Shown piece by piece: positions 55,660 to 63,259 of a stretch of DNA of 64,000 nt. Each line of letters starts with the position of its first letter. The first letter of the stretch is position 1. The notes under the pieces are model-generated. The model saw nothing but the letters and a program-made list of their open reading frames with translations, had not been told where the DNA came from and ran no database searches. The position numbers and the translations under genes were made by a program. Origin of the DNA: Pseudoalteromonas arctica A 37-1-2 (GTDB taxonomy: Bacteria; Pseudomonadota; Gammaproteobacteria; Enterobacterales; Alteromonadaceae); contig NZ_CP011026.1 of assembly GCF_000238395.3 (NCBI RefSeq), positions 1 through 64,000 on the forward strand, read 5' to 3'.

Positions 55660-56904
55660 CTACAGCTCCTTTTCCGCAAGTATGTTTAGTCCTTTAAGAA
55701 AGAAGGCTTTTGATTTGCTATCTAATGAGTTTTCAACATTCTTAAGCTTACCTACAAGTAACTCTAAACGTTCATAATCAACTTTATTCATATTAATTAT
55801 TGAAGCAACTTCATTAATATAGTTATCAAGATGAGTAGAAGTTGCTTTTGTTCCAAGCAGACCTTCCATGACTGCAGTATGAGAATAAAGAGATATATCT
55901 TCTTCGATTTGTTCATTATGTGTCAGATCAAATATAACGGTATCTGTAGCTGACATTAATACAAACGGTGAATGTGTAGTTACAATAAACTGGAGGTTTG
56001 GAAATGAGCGCGTAAAAAATGGCAATACTAAGCGCTGCAATGAAACATGTAAATGCGCATCAATTTCATCAATAAGAACTAATCCAGTTAACTCTTCTGC
56101 TGTTATCTCAAAATACTCAGTACGCATTAGCAAATCAGCATAAATATCAAAAATGGCTTGGTAGCCAGATGAAATTGACTGGAAGGTATATGCCGGTTTA
56201 TTAGCTTGAATAATTGTAAATTTTAAGGTATCTGAATTAAAACTTAGTTTAGCCGTTTCGTCTTCGAGCAAATATTTAAGGCTCTCTTCAAATGCACTAA
56301 ACCAATGTTCGATATTGCTAGCTAGTAGCTGATCATTATCTTCTGTAATGGCTAGAGAACGCCTATTTCTTAAGTTAACTAGGTGTTGTTCTAGATTGTT
56401 ACCAATTTGATTTCTTCTAGTGTCATTTGGCGTGTTATTTAATATTGAAGTTCTTTCAATTTCAATACCTTTTGCTGTGTTAGCAGATGTTATATTAGAC
56501 CTGCGATGTGCTTCAAAAAAGCTGAGCACAGCCGTTCCATTATCAAGTTTTGATGAAAAATCTAAATGATCTATAAAAGCTATATCTAAGCCGGAATTAA
56601 TTTTTTCCAGTTGAGCTATCTGAGATTCTAAATTATTCTTTGCTCTATCATTTTTTGTAGTACCATTTTGACTACTATGTACATCTTCTTTAAACATCTG
56701 AACATATCTTTCAATTGTACTTTTATCAGCTAATTGTTTTTTTCCGATCAGTAAATCTACTTTTCTATCTAGTTCTTTCAATAAGCAAGTTTTACCTGAT
56801 CCATTACTGCCAGTAATAATTAAATTTCGACCATTCAAAGCTATGTCTATTTCTTTATGGGTGTTTGGTACTACACCTTTAATTCTATCTATATGCCTTT
56901 TCAT
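55660..56904 (-). CDS. ptuA: AAA/ABC-type ATPase of a Septu-type system (PtuA-like)
   Basis: A 414-residue OLD/SMC-like ATPase: Walker A GSNGSGKT at about 30-37, coiled region, signature-like SSGYQAIFDIYADLL, Walker B GLVLIDEIDAHLHVSLQ and the FIVTTHSPFVLMSA switch. The start was moved to ATG 56904, which has AAGGGA 6 nt upstream. It lies directly upstream of ptuB, forming a two-gene defence unit. It is on the short side for PtuA; a related ATPase-HNH system is the alternative. Confidence 0.8.
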   Translation of the reverse strand: MKRHIDRIKGVVPNTHKEIDIALNGRNLIITGSNGSGKTCLLKELDRKVDLLIGKKQLADKSTIERYVQMFKEDVHSSQNGTTKNDRAKNNLESQIAQLEKINSGLDIAFIDHLDFSSKLDNGTAVLSFFEAHRRSNITSANTAKGIEIERTSILNNTPNDTRRNQIGNNLEQHLVNLRNRRSLAITEDNDQLLASNIEHWFSAFEESLKYLLEDETAKLSFNSDTLKFTIIQANKPAYTFQSISSGYQAIFDIYADLLMRTEYFEITAEELTGLVLIDEIDAHLHVSLQRLVLPFFTRSFPNLQFIVTTHSPFVLMSATDTVIFDLTHNEQIEEDISLYSHTAVMEGLLGTKATSTHLDNYINEVASIINMNKVDYERLELLVGKLKNVENSLDSKSKAFFLKGLNILAEKEL

Positions 56905-56943
56905 AAAATCCCTTAAATATGTATAAAACAATTAATTTTTATT

Positions 56944-57336
56944 TTAACCAATCTCTCCAAGTGCTTTAATTGCAGCTTGTGCTTTATCTGTTTGTACAAA
57001 AATATGATCGTGATAAAACGCAGCAACCACATTAGCGCTAATGCCATGCTCAGTTAGCTTTGCAGATACCGCAGCAGTTAGCCCAACGGCCTCTAAACTT
57101 GAATGTACGTTAAGAGTGATTAAATTATATTTACCCTCGTAAGTAATACCTGCTTTATCGGCGGTTTCAGCTTTTAAAATAAGGGTTAGCCCTTCCTCTT
57201 CAACATAAGTGGCAAGTGGCTCTAAATGAACATAATCGGCAAGTGAGCCTGCTAAGCAACAAAAAATATACTCGCCTTGCTTAAGCGCTGGCTGCATTGA
57301 TTTTAATAATTCGTTTAACTCTAAAATTCCGGCCAT
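56944..57336 (-). CDS. ACT-domain protein
   Basis: A 130-residue protein with two ACT-like beta-alpha-beta units (GEYIFCCLAGSL; ITLNVHSSLEAVGLTAAVSAKLTEHGIS) of the DUF2241/ACT_7 type. Such proteins are small amino-acid-binding regulators, but the ligand is unknown. It is upstream of ptuA in the same direction with a ~39-bp gap; a functional link to Septu is doubtful. Its promoter side is next to the left end of the insertion sequence. Confidence 0.83.
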   Translation of the reverse strand: MAGILELNELLKSMQPALKQGEYIFCCLAGSLADYVHLEPLATYVEEEGLTLILKAETADKAGITYEGKYNLITLNVHSSLEAVGLTAAVSAKLTEHGISANVVAAFYHDHIFVQTDKAQAAIKALGEIG

Positions 57337-57445
57337 GGTCGTTCCCTACAATGTGTTATTTAACCTGATGTAATGGTCTCCTCCCTATACGGCATCTATG
57401 TGCCATGATTAAAGTGGTTACAATAATCAAAGGGAGAAGACCAAA

Positions 57446-58459
57446 ATGAAGATTACAACAATTGGTTTAGACATAGCAAAAAGATTTTTCCATGTGGTGT
57501 GCTGCAATGAACAAGGGCGCTTAGTTAAAAAGAAAATGTTAAAGCGTGCGCAAGTGTTATCTTTTTTCCAACAACACACTACGTGTTTAGTTGCTTTAGA
57601 GGCCTGTGCAACTTCTCATTTTTGGGCTCGAGAAATCAGAAAATGTGGTCATGAGATAAAGCTTATTCCACCTCAGCATGTAAAAGCCTTCTTAGTTGGC
57701 AATAAAAATGATTATAACGATGCTTTAGCAATTAGCGTTGCTTCAAAACAACATCATATTAAGAGTGTCTGTATAAAATCAGTTGAGCAACAAGATAACC
57801 AAGCACAGCACAAAGCGAGAGAGTTAGCGGTCAGACAAAGAACGGCACTATGCAATCAAATCCGAGGCTTAACTGCTGAATACGGAATTATTTTAAATCA
57901 GGGTGTAAACACAATACGCAAAAGTATCCCCCTAATTTTAGAAGATGAAAATACCGGATTATCAGGCGCATTTAAAGCGGTACTAAAGCAGTTAGAAACA
58001 CAATTGAGTAACTTAGACAGCTGCATTGAAACTTACAGTACATTAATAGTTGAAACAGCAAAAAATAATGATATTTGCCAACGGATCCAAACAATACCTG
58101 GATTTGGTCCTATGGTATCAAGCGCCTATTTCAATGAAGTTGGAAATGGCAGTAACTATAAAAGAGGCCGCGATGTTTCAGCGTCTTTAGGTATCGTTCC
58201 GCGTCAACACAGTAGTGGCGGAAAAGATACTTTACTTGGGATAAGTAAGCGAGGAAATAGCTACTTAAGGTGCCTGTTGATCCAAGGAGCAAAAGCTGTT
58301 GTCTCAAGAGCAAAAACGAAGAATGATAAATTAAGTCAATGGATAAACCGACTGGTTCAAACTCGAGGGCATAATCGAGCATGTGTAGCTTATGCCAACA
58401 AGATGGCGAGAATGGCTTGGGCTATTAGCGCTTCAGGTGAGAGTTACTCACCCGTATAA
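57446..58459 (+). CDS. IS110 family transposase (IS1111 group)
   Basis: RNA-guided DEDD recombinase of 337 residues. N-terminal RuvC-like domain: D9 in TIGLDIAKRFF, Glu in VALEACATSHFW near 60, the paired Asp in KNDYNDALAIS near 92-96. A coiled middle part follows, then the C-terminal Tnp_20 domain: IQTIPGFGPMVSSAYF, RDVSASLGIVPRQHSSGGK, and ISKRGNSYLRCLLIQGAKAV with the catalytic Ser. It is complete. The ribosome-binding site is AAAGGGAG. Confidence 0.93.
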   Translation: MKITTIGLDIAKRFFHVVCCNEQGRLVKKKMLKRAQVLSFFQQHTTCLVALEACATSHFWAREIRKCGHEIKLIPPQHVKAFLVGNKNDYNDALAISVASKQHHIKSVCIKSVEQQDNQAQHKARELAVRQRTALCNQIRGLTAEYGIILNQGVNTIRKSIPLILEDENTGLSGAFKAVLKQLETQLSNLDSCIETYSTLIVETAKNNDICQRIQTIPGFGPMVSSAYFNEVGNGSNYKRGRDVSASLGIVPRQHSSGGKDTLLGISKRGNSYLRCLLIQGAKAVVSRAKTKNDKLSQWINRLVQTRGHNRACVAYANKMARMAWAISASGESYSPV

Positions 58460-58679
58460 ATACTCTTCAAAGAATTGCGTAAGTGGCTAAAACGATGACA
58501 TAACAGGTCAAACCTGCATATTGAAAACCTATAGAGTTCAGTGGTAGTAAATACCGATAACCTGATCAGGACAATATGCGCGGATTACATCAAGGTCAGA
58601 AGTAATAATCTTCACTAAAAGACCGTATATATGACAGCAAACCTGTCCCTGCTATCGTTGAATGACACCTTGCAATACT
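58460..58679 (+). ncRNA. Candidate bridge (seek) RNA region of the insertion sequence
   Basis: The ~220 bp between the transposase stop and the right inverted repeat has no open reading frame but several stem-capable blocks (ACAGGTcaaACCTG near 58503-58515; GACAGcaaacCTGTC near 58633-58647). IS110-family elements encode a guide RNA in a non-coding end, for the IS1111 group downstream of the gene. Boundaries and loops are not determined. Confidence 0.5.
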
Positions 58680-58766
58680 GGAGGAGACCATATATGAACC
58701 CTGGTTAAGATATTTACTAACATATTAAATTATTTTGATATTTAAATTTATTTTCTCTAGCCAGAG

Positions 58767-58847
58767 ATTTTCAGTGAAAGCAAGGCGAATTTACGCGTCA
58801 ATAGCTGGCCTATTGCAAGTAAATTCAACGCAGTTAGCGCTGAAAAT
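58767..58847. repeat. Long nested hairpin repeat
   Basis: Three stacked inverted repeats in 81 bp: ATTTTCAG / CTGAAAAT, GAATTTAC / GTAAATTC and CAATAG / CTATTG around loop CTGGC. It resembles a palindromic interspersed repeat or structured RNA. One copy only in this window. Confidence 0.6.
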
Positions 58848-58883
58848 AGCTGCTTGAGATAGATTTATTATCCAGAGTTCAGG

Positions 58884-59447
58884 TTATTTAGTGATTTTTA
58901 GCTGCGCGACTAGCTCGCTTAATCTCGCAATTTTTATATTACTTAGTTGCCTGTAATCAAAATATGGGCACACAATAATGTTGTTACTGGTGTCTATTGC
59001 AAACTCGTCGTCGAGCCAATCAAATTGTGCATGTAACTTACCTTGTTGTAATAAGTTTTTAGCGTGCGTACGACCGGCAATTATGTGCAACTGGTTTTTA
59101 TTGCTAGTAGCTTTATTTGCACACGTAATAGTAGTGTTAGGCGCGCTAAATAGCAGGGCAGTTTTACTGTTTTTTTGCAGTAAATACTCATCGCGATATT
59201 GTTGCCAAGTAGAGGCTTGTTTAGCAAATGAATAATGCTCACTTGGCAGGGAAAATAGCACTTTTGCATACACGTTAAACACTTTGCGCCAACCATTACC
59301 ACAGTGCTGGTTTATGGTATTTATTTGCTCATTTATAACAGGCTCAAGGCATTCGAGTGTTTCAAAAAACGGCATTGGCGGCGCTTTTGCTACGTATACC
59401 GCCACGCTAAATTGCGTATCACCTAAGCCAACTAATTGGGTATTCAA
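58884..59447 (-). CDS. Protein of unknown function (possibly DUF6942)
   Basis: A 187-residue soluble protein. Visible features: PPMPFFETLECLEPVINEQI near residue 22, CGNGWRKVFNVYAKVLFSL near 50-68, and a C-terminal HAKNLLQQGKLHAQFDWLDDEF. No signal peptide. The central motif looks like a family seen in Vibrio/Shewanella/Pseudoalteromonas, perhaps DUF6942; I am not certain. It follows the DUF188 gene with 1 bp between the stop of one and the start of the next, so they form an operon. Confidence 0.75.
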   Translation of the reverse strand: MNTQLVGLGDTQFSVAVYVAKAPPMPFFETLECLEPVINEQINTINQHCGNGWRKVFNVYAKVLFSLPSEHYSFAKQASTWQQYRDEYLLQKNSKTALLFSAPNTTITCANKATSNKNQLHIIAGRTHAKNLLQQGKLHAQFDWLDDEFAIDTSNNIIVCPYFDYRQLSNIKIARLSELVAQLKITK

Positions 59448-59448
59448 G

Positions 59449-59904
59449 TTAGTTAGCCTTGTTTTGCGCTAAAATACGGTCGAGGTTATTTGCAAAGTTT
59501 TGGCGATCGGTTTGGCTAAGTGGCGGTGGCCCACCACTCATTTCTACGCCACTTGAGCGCATGGTATCCATAAAGTCGCGCACGTTAAGTATTGAGCGGA
59601 TATTCTCGGTGGTATAAAGCTCGCCACGCGGGTTGAGTGCTTGCCCGCCGTTATCAATTACTTCACTTGCTAGCGGAATATCGCCAGTAATAACTAAATC
59701 GCCTTTTTCAATACGTTTTACTATTTCGTCGTCGGCTACATCAAACCCCGACGATACTTGAACGCGGCTTATGTATTTTGACGGCGGAATACGCATTGCG
59801 TGATTAGCCACTAAAATAGTCTCGATTTTCATACGCTCTGCAGCTCTAAAAAGTATTTCTTTTATAACAACAGGACACGCGTCTGCATCTACCCAAATTT
59901 TCAT
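59449..59904 (-). CDS. yaiI: YaiI/YqxD family DUF188 protein
   Basis: A 151-residue PIN-like protein of the UPF0178 family: [24 protein letters not shown] at the N terminus (acidic metal-site-like residues D6, D8), then [13 protein letters not shown] and [16 protein letters not shown]. Likely a nuclease-related fold, biochemical role unknown. It is first in a two-gene operon with the 187-residue protein. Confidence 0.92.
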   Translation of the reverse strand: MKIWVDADACPVVIKEILFRAAERMKIETILVANHAMRIPPSKYISRVQVSSGFDVADDEIVKRIEKGDLVITGDIPLASEVIDNGGQALNPRGELYTTENIRSILNVRDFMDTMRSSGVEMSGGPPPLSQTDRQNFANNLDRILAQNKAN

Positions 59905-60034
59905 GCTATGGTCATTTTTATTGCTTTAGAATTAATATGATCCTATAGCAAAATTTTTTAATCGGCTAGCAAACTTTATATCCATCTATATTTAGATAAT
60001 ACGTACTATTTATGTAATTTAAAAAGGAGCTTAC

Positions 60035-60556
60035 ATGAAGGCTATTAAATACGGTTTACTTATTACAGGGCTATTTTTTCTTAATGCTTGCACCAGCCCT
60101 CCTGAGGGAATAACACCCGTTAAAAACTTTGATATACAAAAATATAAAGGCAAATGGTTTGAAATAGCGCGGCTCAATCACTCATTCGAAGAAGGTATGG
60201 AGCAAGTTACCGCTACTTATTCAATTAACGACGACGGCACAGTAAAGGTCCTTAACAAAGGGTATTTAACGGATGATAAAAAATGGGATGAAGCCGAAGG
60301 CTTGGCCAAGTTTGTTGAGGGCACTGACACCGGGCATTTTAAAGTTTCGTTTTTTGGTCCATTTTATGGCGCTTACGTGATTTTTGAACTTGACCAACCC
60401 GATTATCAATATGCATTTATAACCAGTTACAACAAAGATTACTTGTGGTTTTTGTCGCGTACACCAACGGTTAGCAAAGAGCTTAAAGAACACTTTTTAA
60501 CTAAAGCTAAAGAGTTGGGCTTTGCTACTGATGAAATAATTTGGGTTAAGCAATAA
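60035..60556 (+). CDS. blc: Outer-membrane lipocalin (Blc type)
   Basis: A 173-residue bacterial lipocalin. Signal peptide with lipobox LNAC (Cys19), then NFDIQKYKGKWFEIARLNHSFEEGM with the lipocalin GxW motif, and a conserved C-terminal KDYLWFLSRTPTVS. It binds lipids (lysophospholipids or fatty acids in E. coli) at the outer membrane. AAAGGAGC precedes ATG 60035. Monocistronic. Confidence 0.93.
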   Translation: MKAIKYGLLITGLFFLNACTSPPEGITPVKNFDIQKYKGKWFEIARLNHSFEEGMEQVTATYSINDDGTVKVLNKGYLTDDKKWDEAEGLAKFVEGTDTGHFKVSFFGPFYGAYVIFELDQPDYQYAFITSYNKDYLWFLSRTPTVSKELKEHFLTKAKELGFATDEIIWVKQ

Positions 60557-60560
60557 ACAA

Positions 60561-60578
60561 TGTAAAGCCCCTTTACAG
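60561..60578 (+). repeat. Dispersed palindrome TGTAAA-N5-TTTACA (copy 10)
   Basis: TGTAAAGCCCCTTTACAG just after blc: arms perfect; spacer shows GCCCC where most copies have CCCCC. Confidence 0.66.
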
Positions 60579-60640
60579 TAGTAATAAAAGAGTCACCTAA
60601 CTGTAAAGTAACTTAAATATATTATGGTTATATTGTGTGT

Positions 60641-60720
60641 ACTTGCCGTGAGACAGCAAGTATTGGAAACACTGAATATCCCCTATTGTTGGCAAGCTAT
60701 ATAGCTTGCCATTTTTTTTT
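60641..60720 (+). ncRNA. Candidate small RNA with intrinsic terminator
   Basis: Predicted ~80-nt RNA. A TATATT -10 box (60629-60634) precedes a start near 60641; no good -35 is seen. Layout: 5' hairpin ACTTGC/GCAAGT, single-stranded ATTGGAAACACTGAATATCCCC with a C-run, then the perfect terminator GGCAAGCTAT/ATAGCTTGCC followed by nine T. There is no open reading frame and the nearest gene (leftward) is convergent. The architecture parallels the five-unit array at 6 kb, without sequence identity. Confidence 0.55.
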
Positions 60721-60740
60721 CCTAATCTATGGGAAAGTAA

Positions 60741-60759
60741 CGGATCACGTTTTTACTAA
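60741..60759 (-). repeat. GATC-class motif, single copy
   Basis: On the - strand it reads TTAGTAAAAACGTGATCCG. It lies in the gap before the DUF3325 gene. Confidence 0.68.
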
Positions 60760-60765
60760 CTAAGG

Positions 60766-61101
60766 CTAGTTTAATGCTAAAAACAACCCACTTAGTACAA
60801 CTAACACGCTATTTAAAACACTAAACCACTTTACGTAGCCTACTAAAAAATTATAAAAAACCATTATAATTAAGATACTTAGGCTCATAAAGCCGCAAAA
60901 TAGTAATGTTCCATATCCACCTTGAGTAACTATACAAAGCACCAAGCTTAGTAAAATACTGATCCAAGCAGCTAATAGCAGCTTTTTACGTTGGGATTCT
61001 GTAGGGCGTTTTTTAAATACATCTTTAAAATGATTATACTTAGCCAGCGCAAAACAGTTAAAACTGAGCAGGCATAGGCTAAACCCAAGTAAATCAATCA
61101 T
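60766..61101 (-). CDS. DUF3325 family membrane protein
   Basis: A 111-residue protein with about four membrane helices; starts MIDLLGFSLCLLSFNCFALAK. The family accompanies PepSY-TM and DUF3649 proteins in iron or siderophore operons. It overlaps the PepSY gene by 4 bp and is the last gene of the operon. A GATC-class motif is inside it (60948-60965), encoding WISILLS. Confidence 0.83.
   Translation of the reverse strand: MIDLLGFSLCLLSFNCFALAKYNHFKDVFKKRPTESQRKKLLLAAWISILLSLVLCIVTQGGYGTLLFCGFMSLSILIIMVFYNFLVGYVKWFSVLNSVLVVLSGLFLALN
60948..60965 (+). repeat. GATC-class motif inside the DUF3325 gene
   Basis: TTAGTAAAATACTGATCC; with its flanks it shares 20 bp (CTTAGTAAAATACTGATCCA) with the copy at 62746 inside a different gene. 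Confidence 0.68.
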
Positions 61102-62699
61102 GGTTTTTGCCTTTTAAGGTTATTAGATTGACTAGGGCTGATTATTTTTGAGTTGTTTTTAGCAGTACGTAATTTTTCGGTTTGTATAAAAAATAATATA
61201 CTAAATAACAAAAACAGTGCATCAAAAGTAAATAAAGCCCACTGTTTGTGCATCAAATAGCTAACTATACTACCGTTAGTTGTAAGTGCATTAATAACCG
61301 GTACGCTTAAACATGCAACAGCATTTATAGCTGCCATCACCCGCCATTGCAGTGTGTCGCGCTTTATAAGTGCTAAAATAGCAACTGCTAGCCATGTTAA
61401 AAAGAACGCGAGTATCTCTTTATCGGCGCGCTCTGCGGTAGTTGGGCTAAGTAGTCTGTTAGCAATAAAAAATGCACACGTTGCCAGTGGAAGTCCCATA
61501 ATAGTGGCTAGGTTTAACCCTTCAACTAATTTTAAACCAAACGAAGGTTTAACGTTATTTTTAGTTCGCTCGCGAATTCGCTTAGCCCACATAATACAGC
61601 CAGAGCCAATCATTACACAGCCTGCAATACCGCCTAATACGTATAACCAGCGCAACAACCACGTAGCTAAACGCCCCGTATGCATTGAATTAAGCGACTC
61701 GTAAAGCGCTTTGCTGCTAGTTAGTTCGTCATCAGTTTTAGCAACCATTTGCCCTGTAGCACCACTAAATATTAAGCGTGGTGCTTGGTCGCGCAGTGTT
61801 TTACCTGCGCTTACCAATACGGTAATTGTTGAAGCTGCCATATTTGGTTGGTTAACTTGTACGCGAGTAATATCTGCATGAGGCCACTTAGTATAAACCT
61901 GATCCAAAATGCTTTGAATCGGCACCATTGACGATTCGCCTTGGGCTTTATCGGTCATGGTGTTGCGAGGGGTTACATCGTTAAAAAAGCCACGCATGCC
62001 GTTATCGTAAGACGTTTGCGCAGGGTAGGGAAACAACATAAATATGAGCGTAATCATGCCCGTGTAAGTAATCATTAAATGAAAAGGCAGGGCAAGCACA
62101 GAGCTTAAATTGTGGGCATCTAACCACGTACGGCTACCTTTATTACGTCTAAAACTAAACATATCTTTAAAAATACGCTTATGAATAACCACACCCGATA
62201 TAATGGCAATTAGCATAAAAAAGCTGGCAAAGCATACAATCCAGCGTGCTGTTATTGCATCCATATAATGTAAATCATAATGCAACCGATAAAAAAAGTT
62301 ACCACCTTTAGTATCTACAAAGGGCTCAAGCTCTTTCATGGTATTAGGGTTTAACTGTGTGTTTTTAAACTGGCTGCGGCGCTGGCCTGGCTCTTTTGGC
62401 TTTGCATAACCATAAATTAAATAAGGAATACGCGGCTCAGGTAATGTAATACGCCAGCTTGATGAGTTAGCTCCATGGTTAGCTAAGTAATCGAACCCTG
62501 TAATTATTTGTTGTTTTTGCGCTTCTATACGCTGTGTTTGGGCTTGTACATTATGTATGGCAGGTTGATTCCACAGCGTTATTTCGTCTCTAAAAAAGCT
62601 AAGTGTTCCTGCAAAAAATATTAAATATAATAACCAACAAACGAGTAACCCTACCCAAGTGTGTAACCAAGTCATCGATCTGAAAAAGCTGCCTTTCAT
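61098..62699 (-). CDS. PepSY-associated membrane protein (putative ferric-siderophore reductase type)
   Basis: A 533-residue inner-membrane protein with PepSY-TM architecture: first helix MTWLHTWVGLLVCWLLYLIFFAG, periplasmic PepSY domains (IRVQVNQPNM, RWRI-like ITLPEPRIPYLIYGY), helices near 170-190 (FMLIAIISGVVIHKRIF), a conserved HNLSSVLALPFHLMITYTG, and a C-terminal membrane bundle. Such proteins are thought to reduce ferric siderophores or heme iron at the inner membrane. The start is ATG 62699, overlapping the DUF3649 stop (ATGA), with AAAGGG upstream; the ATG at 62765 gives an implausible leader. It contains a weak motif copy at 61888-61905. Confidence 0.87.
   Translation of the reverse strand: MKGSFFRSMTWLHTWVGLLVCWLLYLIFFAGTLSFFRDEITLWNQPAIHNVQAQTQRIEAQKQQIITGFDYLANHGANSSSWRITLPEPRIPYLIYGYAKPKEPGQRRSQFKNTQLNPNTMKELEPFVDTKGGNFFYRLHYDLHYMDAITARWIVCFASFFMLIAIISGVVIHKRIFKDMFSFRRNKGSRTWLDAHNLSSVLALPFHLMITYTGMITLIFMLFPYPAQTSYDNGMRGFFNDVTPRNTMTDKAQGESSMVPIQSILDQVYTKWPHADITRVQVNQPNMAASTITVLVSAGKTLRDQAPRLIFSGATGQMVAKTDDELTSSKALYESLNSMHTGRLATWLLRWLYVLGGIAGCVMIGSGCIMWAKRIRERTKNNVKPSFGLKLVEGLNLATIMGLPLATCAFFIANRLLSPTTAERADKEILAFFLTWLAVAILALIKRDTLQWRVMAAINAVACLSVPVINALTTNGSIVSYLMHKQWALFTFDALFLLFSILFFIQTEKLRTAKNNSKIISPSQSNNLKRQKP
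61888..61905 (+). repeat. Weak GATC-class motif inside the PepSY gene
   Basis: TTAGTATAAACCTGATCC matches the 60948 copy at 15 of 18 positions. It is read in a different codon frame from the copies in the flanking genes, so shared protein sequence cannot explain it. Possibly chance. Confidence 0.4.
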
Positions 62700-63037
62700 A
62701 CCCAACCCTTTAGTAATGCAAGCAATCCGATAAACGCACCTGTACTTAGTAAAATACTGATCCACACTTTTCTTAATGATTTAACGCTAAAGGCATAAAT
62801 AAATACTACGGCATAAATTAAAATGCTGATTGAAACACTAAACAGTACAGCGTCTTGCTTAGCTATTGGCAATACAAAACTTAATAACGCAGTACTTGCA
62901 GAGGTAAAGGCATAGCCACCAATTATGGCAATAAAAAAACGTAAAAATACCAAAACTCGATAACTGCTTACGCTTTTTACTATAAGCGCAATTACGTTAA
63001 CCTTATCGAATGGCGCACTGTGCAAAGGTGCCTGCAT
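62696..63037 (-). CDS. DUF3649 family membrane protein
   Basis: A 113-residue protein with about four membrane helices (FLRFFIAIIGGYAFTSASTALLSFVLP; FSVSISILIYAVVFIYAF; ISILLSTGAFIGLLALL). The DUF3649 family precedes PepSY-TM genes in iron-uptake operons. It is the first gene of the operon; a Fur-like box lies upstream. A motif copy (62746-62763) is embedded and encodes WISILLS. Confidence 0.83.
   Translation of the reverse strand: MQAPLHSAPFDKVNVIALIVKSVSSYRVLVFLRFFIAIIGGYAFTSASTALLSFVLPIAKQDAVLFSVSISILIYAVVFIYAFSVKSLRKVWISILLSTGAFIGLLALLKGWV
62746..62763 (+). repeat. GATC-class motif inside the DUF3649 gene
   Basis: TTAGTAAAATACTGATCC, identical to the copy in DUF3325 and one base short of the intergenic copy at 63161. 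It also encodes a membrane helix. Confidence 0.68.
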
Positions 63038-63107
63038 AGTTAATTAATCCTTTATTTAGAGCTGAGGACAAAACAGAGGCGCTATTATATATGTTACAAA
63101 TACAAAA

Positions 63108-63126
63108 GATAGCTATTCTCATTTGT
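63108..63126. promoter_or_regulatory. Fur-like box upstream of the DUF3649 operon
   Basis: GATAGCTATTCTCATTTGT (on the + strand) shares about 13 of 19 positions with the Fur consensus, with an exact AATGAGAAT core on the other strand. It sits 71 bp from the operon start. Confidence 0.5.
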
Positions 63127-63160
63127 AATGTTGATATCCAAGTGAATTATTTCACCTTAC

Positions 63161-63179
63161 TTAGTAAAATACTGATCTG
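63161..63179 (+). repeat. GATC-class motif, intergenic
   Basis: TTAGTAAAATACTGATCTG between the DUF3649 operon and the VOC gene. Confidence 0.72.
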
Positions 63180-63259
63180 TTATTGTTTAATGATATTGCA
63201 CAGACTGTATGTAAAGCTTAAGGTTAATAAACTGAGTAAAAATAAAGAGTGAAATAACG

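Larger units (their letters stand above)
57366..58694 (+). mobile_element. IS110-family insertion sequence, IS1111 group
   Basis: About 1.33 kb. Subterminal inverted repeats are perfect over 12 bp: ATGGTCTCCTCC (57373-57384) and GGAGGAGACCAT (58680-58691). Inverted repeats placed slightly inside the ends are a hallmark of the IS1111 group; exact termini, a few nt outside, are estimates. It carries one transposase gene and a ~220-bp downstream non-coding region. No target duplication is expected for this family. Confidence 0.85.
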
